Assembly (NCBI GenBank): GCA_965218945.1
Contig: OZ244718.1
Span: 496,001-560,000, forward strand
DNA length: 64,000 nt
Direction of reading: 5' to 3'
DNA from: DAOUJW01 sp965218945
GTDB lineage: Bacteria; Chloroflexota; Dehalococcoidia; Lucifugimonadales; UBA2985
Shown here: in pieces, positions 50,513 to 58,726 of the stretch
Layout: each line of letters begins with the position of its first letter
Position numbering within the stretch: position 1 is the stretch's first letter
Position numbers and translations under genes: made by a program
The notes under the pieces: model-generated
What the model was told of the DNA's origin: nothing
The model's input: only the letters and a program-made list of their open reading frames with translations
Databases searched by the model: none

Positions 50513-50650
50513 ATGCCAAAACGAACTTATCAGCCAAAAGTCAGACGAAGGAAAAGAGTGCACGGCTTCTTCTCGCGTATGCAGACGCGGGGCGGCCAGA
50601 GCGTCCTCAAGCGGAGGCGTTTCAAGGGTCGTCAGAAGCTAACGGTGTAG
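50513..50650 (+). CDS. rpmH: 50S ribosomal protein L34
   Basis: 45 residues: it begins MPKRTYQPKVRRRKRVHGF, then FSRMQTRGGQSVLKRRRF. This is the complete, highly basic L34 sequence. It directly precedes rnpA, the universal bacterial arrangement. The leader is only about 10 bases from the predicted transcription start. Confidence 0.96.
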   Translation: MPKRTYQPKVRRRKRVHGFFSRMQTRGGQSVLKRRRFKGRQKLTV

Positions 50651-50692
50651 ATCTGCGGAGCCGAGTCTCCTTCGCAGCTCACTCTCAACTGA

Positions 50693-51055
50693 ATGCAAAA
50701 AGAACTACGCCTCAAGAAGGCGCAGGAATTTTCTCACATCTATCGCCAGGGAAGATCGTGGGCCAACGACCTGCTTGTGTTGAAGGCCATGCCCAACGGC
50801 ACGGACGGCAGGAACAGGTACGGCTTCTCCGTGGGCAAGAGGACCGGCAACGCGGTGGTGAGGAACACTATCAAGCGGAGGACCAGGGAGGCGGTGCGGA
50901 ACACGCCCACCGTGGGAGGCTGGGACATGATATTCATCGCCCGCCGGGGAGCGAGCTCGGCGGACTACCACGAGCTGAAGGCGTCGGTGACGAACCTGCT
51001 TCGAAGAGGAAGGCTGCTGGACGCTGCTCCACAGCCGGAGAAGCTCAAGGCATGA
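50693..51055 (+). CDS. rnpA: Ribonuclease P protein component
   Basis: 120 residues. Family motifs: LRLKKAQEFSHIYRQGRSWAN, YGFSVGKRTGNAVVRNTIKRRTREAVR (the RNR-type RNA-binding helix) and GWDMIFIARRGAS. It assists the RNase P RNA in tRNA 5' maturation. It overlaps yidD by 4 bases (ATGA). Confidence 0.95.
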   Translation: MQKELRLKKAQEFSHIYRQGRSWANDLLVLKAMPNGTDGRNRYGFSVGKRTGNAVVRNTIKRRTREAVRNTPTVGGWDMIFIARRGASSADYHELKASVTNLLRRGRLLDAAPQPEKLKA

Positions 51056-51261
51056 AGAGTGGAGCGTTGAGAGCGATACGCCTCTATCAGAGAGCGATTT
51101 CGCCGTACCTGCCAACATCCTGCCGCTACGAGCCAACCTGCTCACACTATTCTCACGAGGCTATCGACAAGTACGGGCTGGCACGCGGTGCGTGGATGAG
51201 CCTGGGGCGATTAGCCAGATGTACGCCCATCGGCAGGACAGGCTATGACCCGGTCCCCTGA
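51052..51261 (+). CDS. yidD: Membrane protein insertion efficiency factor YidD
   Basis: 69 residues from the ATG at 51052. The motif LYQRAISPYLPTSCRYEPTC, then SHYSHEAIDKYG is the YidD signature (Cys-rich YidD box), and the end CTPIGRTGYDPVP is typical. It aids YidC-dependent insertion at the membrane. It starts in the rnpA stop and ends 17 bases inside the next gene. Confidence 0.95.
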   Translation: MKSGALRAIRLYQRAISPYLPTSCRYEPTCSHYSHEAIDKYGLARGAWMSLGRLARCTPIGRTGYDPVP

Positions 51262-52615
51262 AGAATCCAGACAAGCCCTCTACGCCTCTCCGACTGGTTC
51301 CGGGGCAGGCGCAGCGTCGCCGTCGCCTGCGGCGCGTCGGAAGGACCAGGGTCTATCGGCGCGAGCGCCACGCGGAACAAGGGGCGTCCTGTGGCTCCTT
51401 GCGCTCGCCCTGGCCGTCATAACCCTTGCCGGGTGCGACGCGCGAGACTTGGGCCCGGACTCCGGGTGGTCCGGGGTGACGGTGAGCGAAGAAGTCGTTT
51501 TTGTAGGCTCCCGCGAGGATGAGTTGCTGGCGCTGGACAGGGCGAACGGCGCTCTGCTCTGGAGCTTCCCCCAAGAGGGTCAGGAAGACGACGGTCTGGA
51601 GGGCATCTACGCAAGCCCCGCGGTAACCGATGACCTTGTGCTGGTTGGCGGGTACAACGGTATACTCTACGCCCTGGATCCATCGACAAGGCAGAAGGTG
51701 TGGGAGTTCCAAACCGACGACAGCATAGTGGGGTCTCCGGCGCTGGTTTATGAGGAAATTAGGGAGATCATAGCTACGCCAACCCCTTCATTCGGAAGCG
51801 CTTCCTCGATAGGCGCGCCCACGCCAACCCCGTCAGACGACAGTCCATCCGGGCAGGAAGCCGTCGCTTCCAGGCTGGAACTGATTATCGTTGGGTCGTC
51901 AGACGGAAACCTGTACGCCATGGACACCAACGGAGTCGAACAATGGCGGTTTGAGACGGGCAACAAGATCTGGTCTATGCCTGTGGTCTACGAGGACGTG
52001 GTGTACTTCGGCTCTCTGGACCACAACGTCTACGCGGTCTCTCTGAAGGACACGGGCAGCCTGAGGGCCGGCGATGAGATGTGGCGGTTCGAGACCGACG
52101 GGGCGGTTGCAGCCACTCCTCTTGTTATGAACGGGCGCGTCTACATCGGTTCCTTTGACCGCAGATTCTACTCCCTGGACGCCTTCTCCGGGCAGGAGGC
52201 ATGGGCTGAGCCCTTTGAGGCCGAAAACTGGTTCTGGTCCAAGGCAGTATCCGACGGCGCGACCGTCTACGTAGCGTCCCTGGACGGCAACCTCTACGCC
52301 CTGGACTCCACCAGTGGAGCGGAGAGATGGCGGTTCGAGGCTCAAAGCCCCATAATTGCAGCGCCGGCCCTCGTGCCTTCGGGTGTGGCCGTAGCTACGG
52401 ACAACGGCGATATCTATCTGGTTCGCTCCACCGACGGCACGGAGATAAGGGATTTCGCGGCCAGGGACCACATACGCGCGCCTTTGACAGCATCGGGCTC
52501 AATCGTCTACTTTAGCGCCATGAATCACACCGTCCGGGCCGTCGACCTGCAGCAGGGGTTCTGGACTGAACTGTGGTGCTTCAACACAAAGGAGTCCAAC
52601 AGGCAGTGCGAGTAG
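51245..52615 (+). CDS. PQQ-type beta-propeller lipoprotein (BamB-like)
   Basis: 456 residues. A basic N-terminal ~45 residues is followed by the hydrophobic LLALALAVITLAGCDARD with the lipobox LAGC. Then come at least six propeller blades with the repeating pattern LYALD-x-x-(T/S)-G-x-x-x-W-x-F (for example NLYALDSTSGAERWRFEAQS). A low-complexity insert with PTPSF and PTPTPSD lies near residues 178-200. It probably acts outside the membrane as a scaffold. Its placement between yidD and yidC suggests a link to membrane-protein biogenesis, by inference. Confidence 0.82.
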   Translation: MTRSPEESRQALYASPTGSGAGAASPSPAARRKDQGLSARAPRGTRGVLWLLALALAVITLAGCDARDLGPDSGWSGVTVSEEVVFVGSREDELLALDRANGALLWSFPQEGQEDDGLEGIYASPAVTDDLVLVGGYNGILYALDPSTRQKVWEFQTDDSIVGSPALVYEEIREIIATPTPSFGSASSIGAPTPTPSDDSPSGQEAVASRLELIIVGSSDGNLYAMDTNGVEQWRFETGNKIWSMPVVYEDVVYFGSLDHNVYAVSLKDTGSLRAGDEMWRFETDGAVAATPLVMNGRVYIGSFDRRFYSLDAFSGQEAWAEPFEAENWFWSKAVSDGATVYVASLDGNLYALDSTSGAERWRFEAQSPIIAAPALVPSGVAVATDNGDIYLVRSTDGTEIRDFAARDHIRAPLTASGSIVYFSAMNHTVRAVDLQQGFWTELWCFNTKESNRQCE

Positions 52616-52685
52616 CGGCTGGCAGAGACACCAGGGAGCAAAGCAAGGTATGACGCAATTGCAGAAGGCAACGAGGTAGGGCGCT

Positions 52686-53579
52686 TTGGAGCTTATATCT
52701 TACGTTTGGAACCAGATTATCGTCGGCCCCATGATAAACATCTTGGTGCTGATGTACTCCCTCTTCTTCGGCAACTTCGGTGTCAGCATTCTGGTGTTCA
52801 CCGTGCTCATACGAGTGGTCACCTTTCCCCTGACACTGAAACAGATCCGGATGACGAAGAAGATGTCGGAAATCCAGCCTCTGACGACGGAGATCCGGCA
52901 GAAGTACCCCGATGACAAGCAGAAACAGTCCCAGGAGACCATGCGCCTCTACAAGGAGAAGGGCGTCAACCCCCTGGGATGTCTAGGCCCCATGTTCATT
53001 CAGATGCCCATCTGGATTGGCCTGTACCAGGCCATTATCCAGACCCTTCCGGACCACCCCGAGAGGCTGGTAAGCCTGTCCCAGAAGCTGTACGCATGGC
53101 TGCCCCTTGTAAACGAGTCCATTCCCCTGGACAGCCGGTTCCTCTGGCTGGACCTGGCCGAACCGCCTCGCTTTATCCTCCCGGTACTGGTGGGCATATC
53201 CATGTGGGCCGTTCAGAAGACGTCCATGGTTCAGCCGGCGGACCCAAGGCAGGCGCAGACAACCCAGATGATGCTCTGGCTGATGCCGATGATGCTGATG
53301 TTCTTCTCCTTTTCTCTGCCCAGCGGCCTCTCTCTGTACTGGGTAGCGTCCAACTTGATTCAAATGGGGACTCAATACTTTGTTGCCGGCTGGGGAAACC
53401 TGCTCCCCACTCGACGGCCGGGGCCAAGCGCCCAGCCGTCGCCAGCCCAGTCGGTGAAGGAGAACGCAGAAGATGGAAACAACAACGGAAGTGACGGCGA
53501 GGACGGTAGAGGAAGCCATAGAAATCGCTCTAGAACAGCTAGGCGTAGACCGCGATCAGGTAGAGGTAGACGTAATTAG
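52686..53579 (+). CDS. yidC: Membrane protein insertase YidC/Oxa1
   Basis: 297 residues from a TTG with GAGGTAGGG upstream. This is the short gram-positive-like form without a large periplasmic domain. Membrane segments are at about 15-38, 95-115, 150-172 and 198-228. Family motifs: FTVLIRVVTFPLTLKQIRMTKKM, PLGCLGPMFIQMPIWIGLYQAI and FSLPSGLSLYWVASNLIQM. The tail is basic (RNRSRTARRRPRSGRGRRN) and is encoded on the stretch shared with jag. It inserts proteins into the membrane. Confidence 0.94.
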   Translation: MELISYVWNQIIVGPMINILVLMYSLFFGNFGVSILVFTVLIRVVTFPLTLKQIRMTKKMSEIQPLTTEIRQKYPDDKQKQSQETMRLYKEKGVNPLGCLGPMFIQMPIWIGLYQAIIQTLPDHPERLVSLSQKLYAWLPLVNESIPLDSRFLWLDLAEPPRFILPVLVGISMWAVQKTSMVQPADPRQAQTTQMMLWLMPMMLMFFSFSLPSGLSLYWVASNLIQMGTQYFVAGWGNLLPTRRPGPSAQPSPAQSVKENAEDGNNNGSDGEDGRGSHRNRSRTARRRPRSGRGRRN

Positions 53580-54111
53580 CCAAGGCAAAGGCGGCATACT
53601 TGGATTCGGCGCAGAGCCGGCGCGCATAAGGGTAACGCTGACATCTCTCCCATCCAATTTGCCGGCCGTGGCAAAGATCACGGTAGACACCCTGCTCAGG
53701 TCGATGAAGGTGTCCGCCACCGCGACGCCAAGGCCGCAGATGGAGGGCGAGGAAGACACCATCGAGCTGGACATAGAGGGCGAGGACTCCGGCCTGCTCA
53801 TCGGGCGCCGTGGCGAGACCCTCCGCGCCCTGCAGTTCACGGTCAACCTCCTGGTAGGCCAGAGCGCCAGAGGGCGCGTCATCCTGGACGTTGAGGGGTA
53901 CCGAGAGCGGCGCTACAACTCCCTGAGAACCCTGGCATCGAGGGTGGCGGAGCGCGTGACATCTACGGGACGCCCCATCACCCTGGAGCCAATGGCCCCC
54001 AACGAGCGCCGGGTGATACACATGGCCCTGGCGGACAACCCCAGGGTGGCCACCGAGAGCACGGGCATGGGAGAGAGCCGGAAGATCACGGTGCTTCCCC
54101 GGAGGGAATAG
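53473..54111 (+). CDS. jag: Jag/KhpB (EloR) RNA-binding protein
   Basis: 212 residues from the ATG at 53473, 107 bases inside yidC. The Jag-N domain is TARTVEEAIEIALEQLGVDRDQVEVDVISQGKGGILG. The KH domain (~85-150) has LIGRRGETLRALQFTVNLL in the GxxG position. The R3H domain has LEPMAPNERRVIHMALADN. It binds RNA and controls cell elongation with KhpA in other bacteria. The start is fixed by the N-terminal domain, so the overlap is real. Confidence 0.93.
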   Translation: METTTEVTARTVEEAIEIALEQLGVDRDQVEVDVISQGKGGILGFGAEPARIRVTLTSLPSNLPAVAKITVDTLLRSMKVSATATPRPQMEGEEDTIELDIEGEDSGLLIGRRGETLRALQFTVNLLVGQSARGRVILDVEGYRERRYNSLRTLASRVAERVTSTGRPITLEPMAPNERRVIHMALADNPRVATESTGMGESRKITVLPRRE

Positions 54112-54205
54112 GAGCCGAGGGCTCTCCTGCTCACGTCCTGTGCACGGCTGTGGCTGTGTTGGATGGGCCATATTCTGAAGTGCGTCACTCTGCTTTGGAA
54201 ACGTG

Positions 54206-55057
54206 ATGACCTCATTTATCCGCGTCTTGCTTGTGGCCGTCGTTGCGATGGTTCTGGCCACAGCGTGCTCTGAATTGCCGTTTCCGGCGACAACGTCCGA
54301 GAATCTGTCCCTCACAGTCGCTCCTGTACCAAGCGACATCTCTTCCTACGACCGCGACGATTGGCGTCACTGGATAGACGATGACAGGGATTGCCAGGAC
54401 ACGCGGCAGGAGGCGCTGATAGAGGAGTCCACTTCACCCGTGGAGTACGAAAACGACGACCAGTGCAGGGTTGAATCGGGCGAGTGGACAGGCCTGTACA
54501 CGGGCGAGCAGTTCACCGACCCCAGTGACTTGGACGTTGATCACATGGTGCCTCTCGCAAACGCGCACCGGTCCGGTGGCTGGCTGTGGAGCGAATCGAG
54601 GAGGAGAGAATACGCCAACGACCTCTCCTATGAGGGTCACCTGATAGCCGTGCAGAACTCTGCAAACCGGGCCAAGGGCGCAGACGGACCGGAAGACTGG
54701 AGACCGCCCGACCGCAGCTACTGGTGCCAGTACGCCATAGACTGGATCACTATAAAGAACGCTTGGCGTCTGACAGCGAGTGAAGCGGAGGCAGCCTCCC
54801 TCTCCGAGATGCTGAACACCTGCACACCGCGGAGAACGCTTGGAACCTTCCGGTACAGCAGTGCGACTCCGGCAACTCTAACGCCATCACAGATGCCAAC
54901 CCCAGCGTCCGAAGCAGCCTATGATTCCTGTGAAGCGGCAGAGGCCGCCGGTGAGCAGTGCGTTCAGGGAAGCCAGGGCAACGGACGCGGTTTTCCCGCC
55001 TCAATGGTGCCCAGCGCACGCGATGGAGACGGCGACGGCGTTGTTTGTGAAACGTAA
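54206..55057 (+). CDS. Secreted HNH endonuclease-like lipoprotein with Excalibur domain
   Basis: 283 residues from the ATG at 54206 (GTG 54203 also possible). The signal peptide MTSFIRVLLVAVVAMVLA leads to the lipobox TAC. The DUF1524/HNH-type nuclease core is DLDVDHMVPLANAHRSGGW, then LIAVQNSANRAKG. A low-complexity linker (SSATPATLTPSQMPTPAS) precedes a C-terminal Excalibur motif (YDSCEAAEAAG ... DGDGDGVVCE, calcium-binding type). This layout marks extracellular nucleases for DNA use or defence. Its end overlaps the next gene by 35 bases. Confidence 0.82.
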   Translation: MTSFIRVLLVAVVAMVLATACSELPFPATTSENLSLTVAPVPSDISSYDRDDWRHWIDDDRDCQDTRQEALIEESTSPVEYENDDQCRVESGEWTGLYTGEQFTDPSDLDVDHMVPLANAHRSGGWLWSESRRREYANDLSYEGHLIAVQNSANRAKGADGPEDWRPPDRSYWCQYAIDWITIKNAWRLTASEAEAASLSEMLNTCTPRRTLGTFRYSSATPATLTPSQMPTPASEAAYDSCEAAEAAGEQCVQGSQGNGRGFPASMVPSARDGDGDGVVCET

Positions 55058-55472
55058 GGTCCTGGCCTACGTGACCCGCGGCGATGAGCTGCTGGTGTTC
55101 TGGCACAGGGATTTCCCGGACGCCGGTCTCCAGGTCCCCGCCGGCACTGTCAAGGAGGGTGAAGACCCGCAAGATGCTGCCCTGCGCGAGGTGCGGGAGG
55201 AGAGCGGCCTGACGGATGTCAGGGTGGTCGGGTTCCTGGGACGTTATCTCTACGAAGCCGCGCCCCGTAGGGGCGAGGTACACGACCGCTACGTGTACCA
55301 TCTGGAGCTAACTGGGTCGGCGGAGCAGTCCTGGCTCCACTACGAGACCGACCCTAGCGACGGCGGCCCGCCCATCGCTTTCGAATTCTTCTGGATGAGC
55401 CTGCGAGACCCGGAACTGCGCTTGGCCGGTGGCCAGGGGGACCTTCTCCACAAGCTCATCATTGGGCGCTAG
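55023..55472 (+). CDS. NUDIX hydrolase
   Basis: 149 residues from the ATG at 55023; GTG at 55047 is a second candidate and the frame opens at 54921. The Nudix box is exact: GTVKEGEDPQDAALREVREE, then SGL (G-x5-E-x7-REVREESG). It hydrolyses nucleoside diphosphate derivatives; the substrate is not predictable. It starts inside the HNH gene, so the Excalibur region is read in two frames. Confidence 0.85.
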   Translation: METATALFVKRKVLAYVTRGDELLVFWHRDFPDAGLQVPAGTVKEGEDPQDAALREVREESGLTDVRVVGFLGRYLYEAAPRRGEVHDRYVYHLELTGSAEQSWLHYETDPSDGGPPIAFEFFWMSLRDPELRLAGGQGDLLHKLIIGR

Positions 55473-55482
55473 ACGCCCATCT

Positions 55483-56211
55483 CTACCGCCGGTACACCTG
55501 GATGTACGTGGCGTTCAGGTCTATGTACGTATCATCCGATACAGGTAGGTCCTCCAGAAGTACGCCCCCGGCCGGGTCCCTGCCAGTGGCCAGCAGGATG
55601 TTCCGCTCCAGAGTCAGGCCGTGATAGCCGGGCACCGGGAATGCGCCCAGCACCAGAAGCTTCGTGCCGGGCGGCGCGGACGTCGCCACCTTCTCTGCAA
55701 TGTCGCCCTCGTTGTTGATGTAGTTGAACACCGTGGCAAAGTCCTCAAACCTCAGACCCGCCTGCAGGTAGGTATCGTCCTCTGTGAAGTCCCCGGGGAT
55801 GATGATGTCTGATGCGCCCTGCAGGCCGGAGCCCTTCAGGCTCTCGATGTACGCCTTGGAGGAGTCCACCAGCTCCTTGTCGTACTCAACGCCCACGGAG
55901 GGTATCCCGTACACCAGCGAGGTAAGGGCGACCACGCGTCCGTCACCTGATCCGGCGTCGAGAAACAGGCCGGAGGGGTCGAATGCCGCCGTCTCTATGA
56001 GGTAGCCTATCGCGGCGTCGAGGTGACGCAGCGGCGACGGGAGGTACTGTCCGACGGCCGTTCTCTTGTACGGCCCGCCCAAGTGGCTTTCGGCTGCGTC
56101 CAGGCGGTCGTAGAAGGCTCTCAGAATATCAAAGGAGCGCTCTTGGGACAACGACCGACCTTCGCCGGGGCCGCTCCCCGGCGGGACGCGGGACTGCTCT
56201 TGTGGACTCAT
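55483..56211 (-). CDS. SAM-dependent methyltransferase-like protein
   Basis: 242 residues. Motif I is SGLFLDAGSGDGRVVALTSL, followed by SVGVEYDKELVDSS (acidic ribose-binding residue) and DIIIPGDFTEDD. This is a class I Rossmann methyltransferase. The fold of the last ~80 residues fits, but the target is unknown. A terminator separates it from the molybdopterin gene upstream. Confidence 0.75.
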   Translation of the reverse strand: MSPQEQSRVPPGSGPGEGRSLSQERSFDILRAFYDRLDAAESHLGGPYKRTAVGQYLPSPLRHLDAAIGYLIETAAFDPSGLFLDAGSGDGRVVALTSLVYGIPSVGVEYDKELVDSSKAYIESLKGSGLQGASDIIIPGDFTEDDTYLQAGLRFEDFATVFNYINNEGDIAEKVATSAPPGTKLLVLGAFPVPGYHGLTLERNILLATGRDPAGGVLLEDLPVSDDTYIDLNATYIQVYRR

Positions 56212-56223
56212 TCTGTATATGCG

Positions 56224-56256
56224 AAAAGGGGAGGCCCGGTTGTCCGTGGCCTCCCC
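56224..56256 (-). terminator. Rho-independent terminator after the molybdopterin hydroxylase gene
   Basis: On the minus strand GGGGAGGCC pairs with GGCCTCCCC around an 11-base loop and runs into TTTT. It lies between the stop at 56293 and the methyltransferase start at 56211. Confidence 0.8.
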
Positions 56257-56292
56257 TTCGTTTGCTCCTGCAAGTGTGCTCTGCCGGGGGGC

Positions 56293-58584
56293 TTAGCTTG
56301 CCCCGTTCTCCCCGTCCTTCTCCCACAGGGCTTCCAGAATCGCCCCGGGGTTCATCGGCAGGTCTCGCATCCTGACGCCAATTGCCCTGGAGACTGCGTT
56401 GGCCATAGCGGCCAGCGGAGGCACTATGGGCACCTCTCCCACGCCGCGAGCGCCGTAGGGATGCCCGGGATTGTGCACCTCCACCAGGATGGTGTCTATC
56501 ATGGGCAGGTCAAGGGAAGTGGGCATACGATAGTCCAGCAGCGATGAGTTTGCCATCACGCCCTCGTCGTTGTAGTAGTACTCCTCGTTGAGGGCCCAGC
56601 CGATGCCCTGCACGACGCCTCCCTGAATCTGCCCCTCCACGTAGCTGGGATGAATGGCCTTGCCTGCGTCCTGTATGGCCGTGTACCGGAGCACGTCCAC
56701 CTTGCCCGTCTCCGTGTCCACCTCCACGTCCACAATGTGATGGGCAAAAGCTGGCCCAACGCCCCGTGGACTTACAGTTCCCTTCCCCACAAGGGAGCCG
56801 CCCGTCTCGTTCAGACGCTTGCACAGGTCCTTGAAGGTCAGCTGCTGTTCGGAGTCGGAGATGCGGGTGAATACGCTGTCGGCGAAGTCCACGTCGTCTT
56901 CCGTCGTCTCCCATATCATGGCCGCGCGCGCCTTCATCTGTCGCACCACGTCCTGGGCAGCCTCGTAAGCGGCCCAGCCAGTAGCGAAGGCGACCCGGCT
57001 GCCGCCCGTGACCGCCGTGTATCCGATGGAGTCGGTGTCGCCCACCACAGGGTGCACCTCTTCGGCGGTGAGGCCAAGCACCTCAGCCGCCTGCATAGCG
57101 ATGGCCGCCCGCGTTCCTCCAATGTCCACGGATCCTTCTATCATGGCGACGGTGCCGTCCGGGTTGACGGCGAGGTTGCAGCTTGACTGCATCCCGCCGT
57201 TGAACCAGAAGCCGCTGGATATTCCCCTGCCCCGGTGCTTGCCCTCCAGAGGGGCGTTCCAGTGATCGCTGGACTTGGCGGTCTCCAGCACCTCAATGTT
57301 TCCAATGTTGCCGAAGGGCGCTCCGGTCACCTGCCGGTCGCCCTCCTTGGAGGCGTTCTTCATCCGGAACTCAAGGGGGTCCATTCCAATCTGCTCGCAG
57401 AACTCGTCCACCACCGACTCTACGGCCAGGGTTGCCTGGGGAGCGCCGGGAGCGCGGTAGGCGGACGTCTTGGGCTTGTTCACGACGACGTCGTAGGCGT
57501 CCAGCAGCGCGTTCTCGATATCATACATGCCCAGCATGCACATGGCGCCCGCGGTGACGGGAGAGCCGGGGAAGGCCCCTGCGTCGAAGGCCAGATGCCC
57601 CTGGGCAGCGACTATCTTACCCTCGTTCTTGAAGCCAATCTTCACCTTCGTGTAAGTGCCGGAGCCGGGGCCGGTGGCCTCCAGCACCTCGGCGCGGGTC
57701 ATAACCATCTTGACCGGATGCCCAGTCATCCGGGACAGGATGGCGGCCGGGGGCTCCATGTAGATGTTGATCTTGCCTCCAAAACCACCCCCAATCTCCA
57801 TTGGGACCACGTGGACCTGGGAAATCGGCACTCCCAGAAGCGCCGCGGTGTTCTGCCGCACGCCGAAGTGACCCTGGTTGCTGGTCCAGACGGTGATCTT
57901 GCCATCGCCGCCCCAGAGCACGGTGGCGTTCTGCGGCTCAATGTAGCCCTGGTGTACGGTCTTTGTGTTGAACTCACGCTCGATCACCACGTCGGAGTCC
58001 TTGAACCCCTGCTCCACGTCGCCGATGCTGAACTGGGTATGCACGGCGACGTTGCTGTTCTTGCCGCTGTCCTTGCCCATTGACATCGTGGTCATCTGGT
58101 CGTGGAGTATGGGAGCGCCGTCCTGCATTGCCTCAAACGCAGTCATCACCGGGGGAAGCGCCTCGTACTCAACGTCGATTAGAGCGAGGGCTTCCTCGGC
58201 CACGTGAAGGCTTTCGGCGGCCACAGCCGCTACGGGATGGCCCTTGTAGAGCACCTTCTCACGGGCCATGACATTGGAGGATATGTACCGCAGGTTGACC
58301 ATAGGCCCTTCTCCTACGGACACCGGCTCGTCGGGAGGCACCGGCAGGTCTTTGCTGGTGACCACTGCCTTGACGCCCGGCAGCTTCAATGCTTTGCTCA
58401 CGTCGATGGACTTTATCCGGGCGTGGGCGTGAGGACTGCGCAAGACCTTCCCGTGGAGGAGGTCCGCTGCCTGCACGTCTGCGCCGAATTTGGCCCGGCC
58501 GGTTACCTTGTCCACACCGTCGTGGCGTATGGGTCTTGTACCCACTACCTTATATTCAGGGGAGCGATCCATTGTAGTAGCCAT
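56293..58584 (-). CDS. Xanthine dehydrogenase/CoxL-family molybdopterin-binding subunit
   Basis: 763 residues. The N-terminal domain shows RHDGVDKVTGRAKFGADVQAADLLHGKVLRSPHAHARI. Family motifs: GGGFGGKINIYMEPP, AYRAPGAPQATLAVESVVD, and near the end AIHPSYVEGQIQGGVVQGIGWALNEEYYY and YGARGVGEVPIVPPLAAMANAV with the catalytic Glu region. It binds Mo-pterin and hydroxylates a heterocycle, aldehyde or CO-like substrate. The FAD and [2Fe-2S] partner subunits are not in the window. Confidence 0.9.
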   Translation of the reverse strand: MATTMDRSPEYKVVGTRPIRHDGVDKVTGRAKFGADVQAADLLHGKVLRSPHAHARIKSIDVSKALKLPGVKAVVTSKDLPVPPDEPVSVGEGPMVNLRYISSNVMAREKVLYKGHPVAAVAAESLHVAEEALALIDVEYEALPPVMTAFEAMQDGAPILHDQMTTMSMGKDSGKNSNVAVHTQFSIGDVEQGFKDSDVVIEREFNTKTVHQGYIEPQNATVLWGGDGKITVWTSNQGHFGVRQNTAALLGVPISQVHVVPMEIGGGFGGKINIYMEPPAAILSRMTGHPVKMVMTRAEVLEATGPGSGTYTKVKIGFKNEGKIVAAQGHLAFDAGAFPGSPVTAGAMCMLGMYDIENALLDAYDVVVNKPKTSAYRAPGAPQATLAVESVVDEFCEQIGMDPLEFRMKNASKEGDRQVTGAPFGNIGNIEVLETAKSSDHWNAPLEGKHRGRGISSGFWFNGGMQSSCNLAVNPDGTVAMIEGSVDIGGTRAAIAMQAAEVLGLTAEEVHPVVGDTDSIGYTAVTGGSRVAFATGWAAYEAAQDVVRQMKARAAMIWETTEDDVDFADSVFTRISDSEQQLTFKDLCKRLNETGGSLVGKGTVSPRGVGPAFAHHIVDVEVDTETGKVDVLRYTAIQDAGKAIHPSYVEGQIQGGVVQGIGWALNEEYYYNDEGVMANSSLLDYRMPTSLDLPMIDTILVEVHNPGHPYGARGVGEVPIVPPLAAMANAVSRAIGVRMRDLPMNPGAILEALWEKDGENGAS

Positions 58585-58726
58585 CTATTTCACACCTCTC
58601 TTGTATCTGACGCTTGAAGCACAATCGCATATATCTTACCACAACTGGAGCAAACGCGCAGTCAGCGCGGGGACGCACAACGACCGTTGGTTTGACGGCG
58701 CGCCAACGTCTGCTGCCTTCCGGTTT

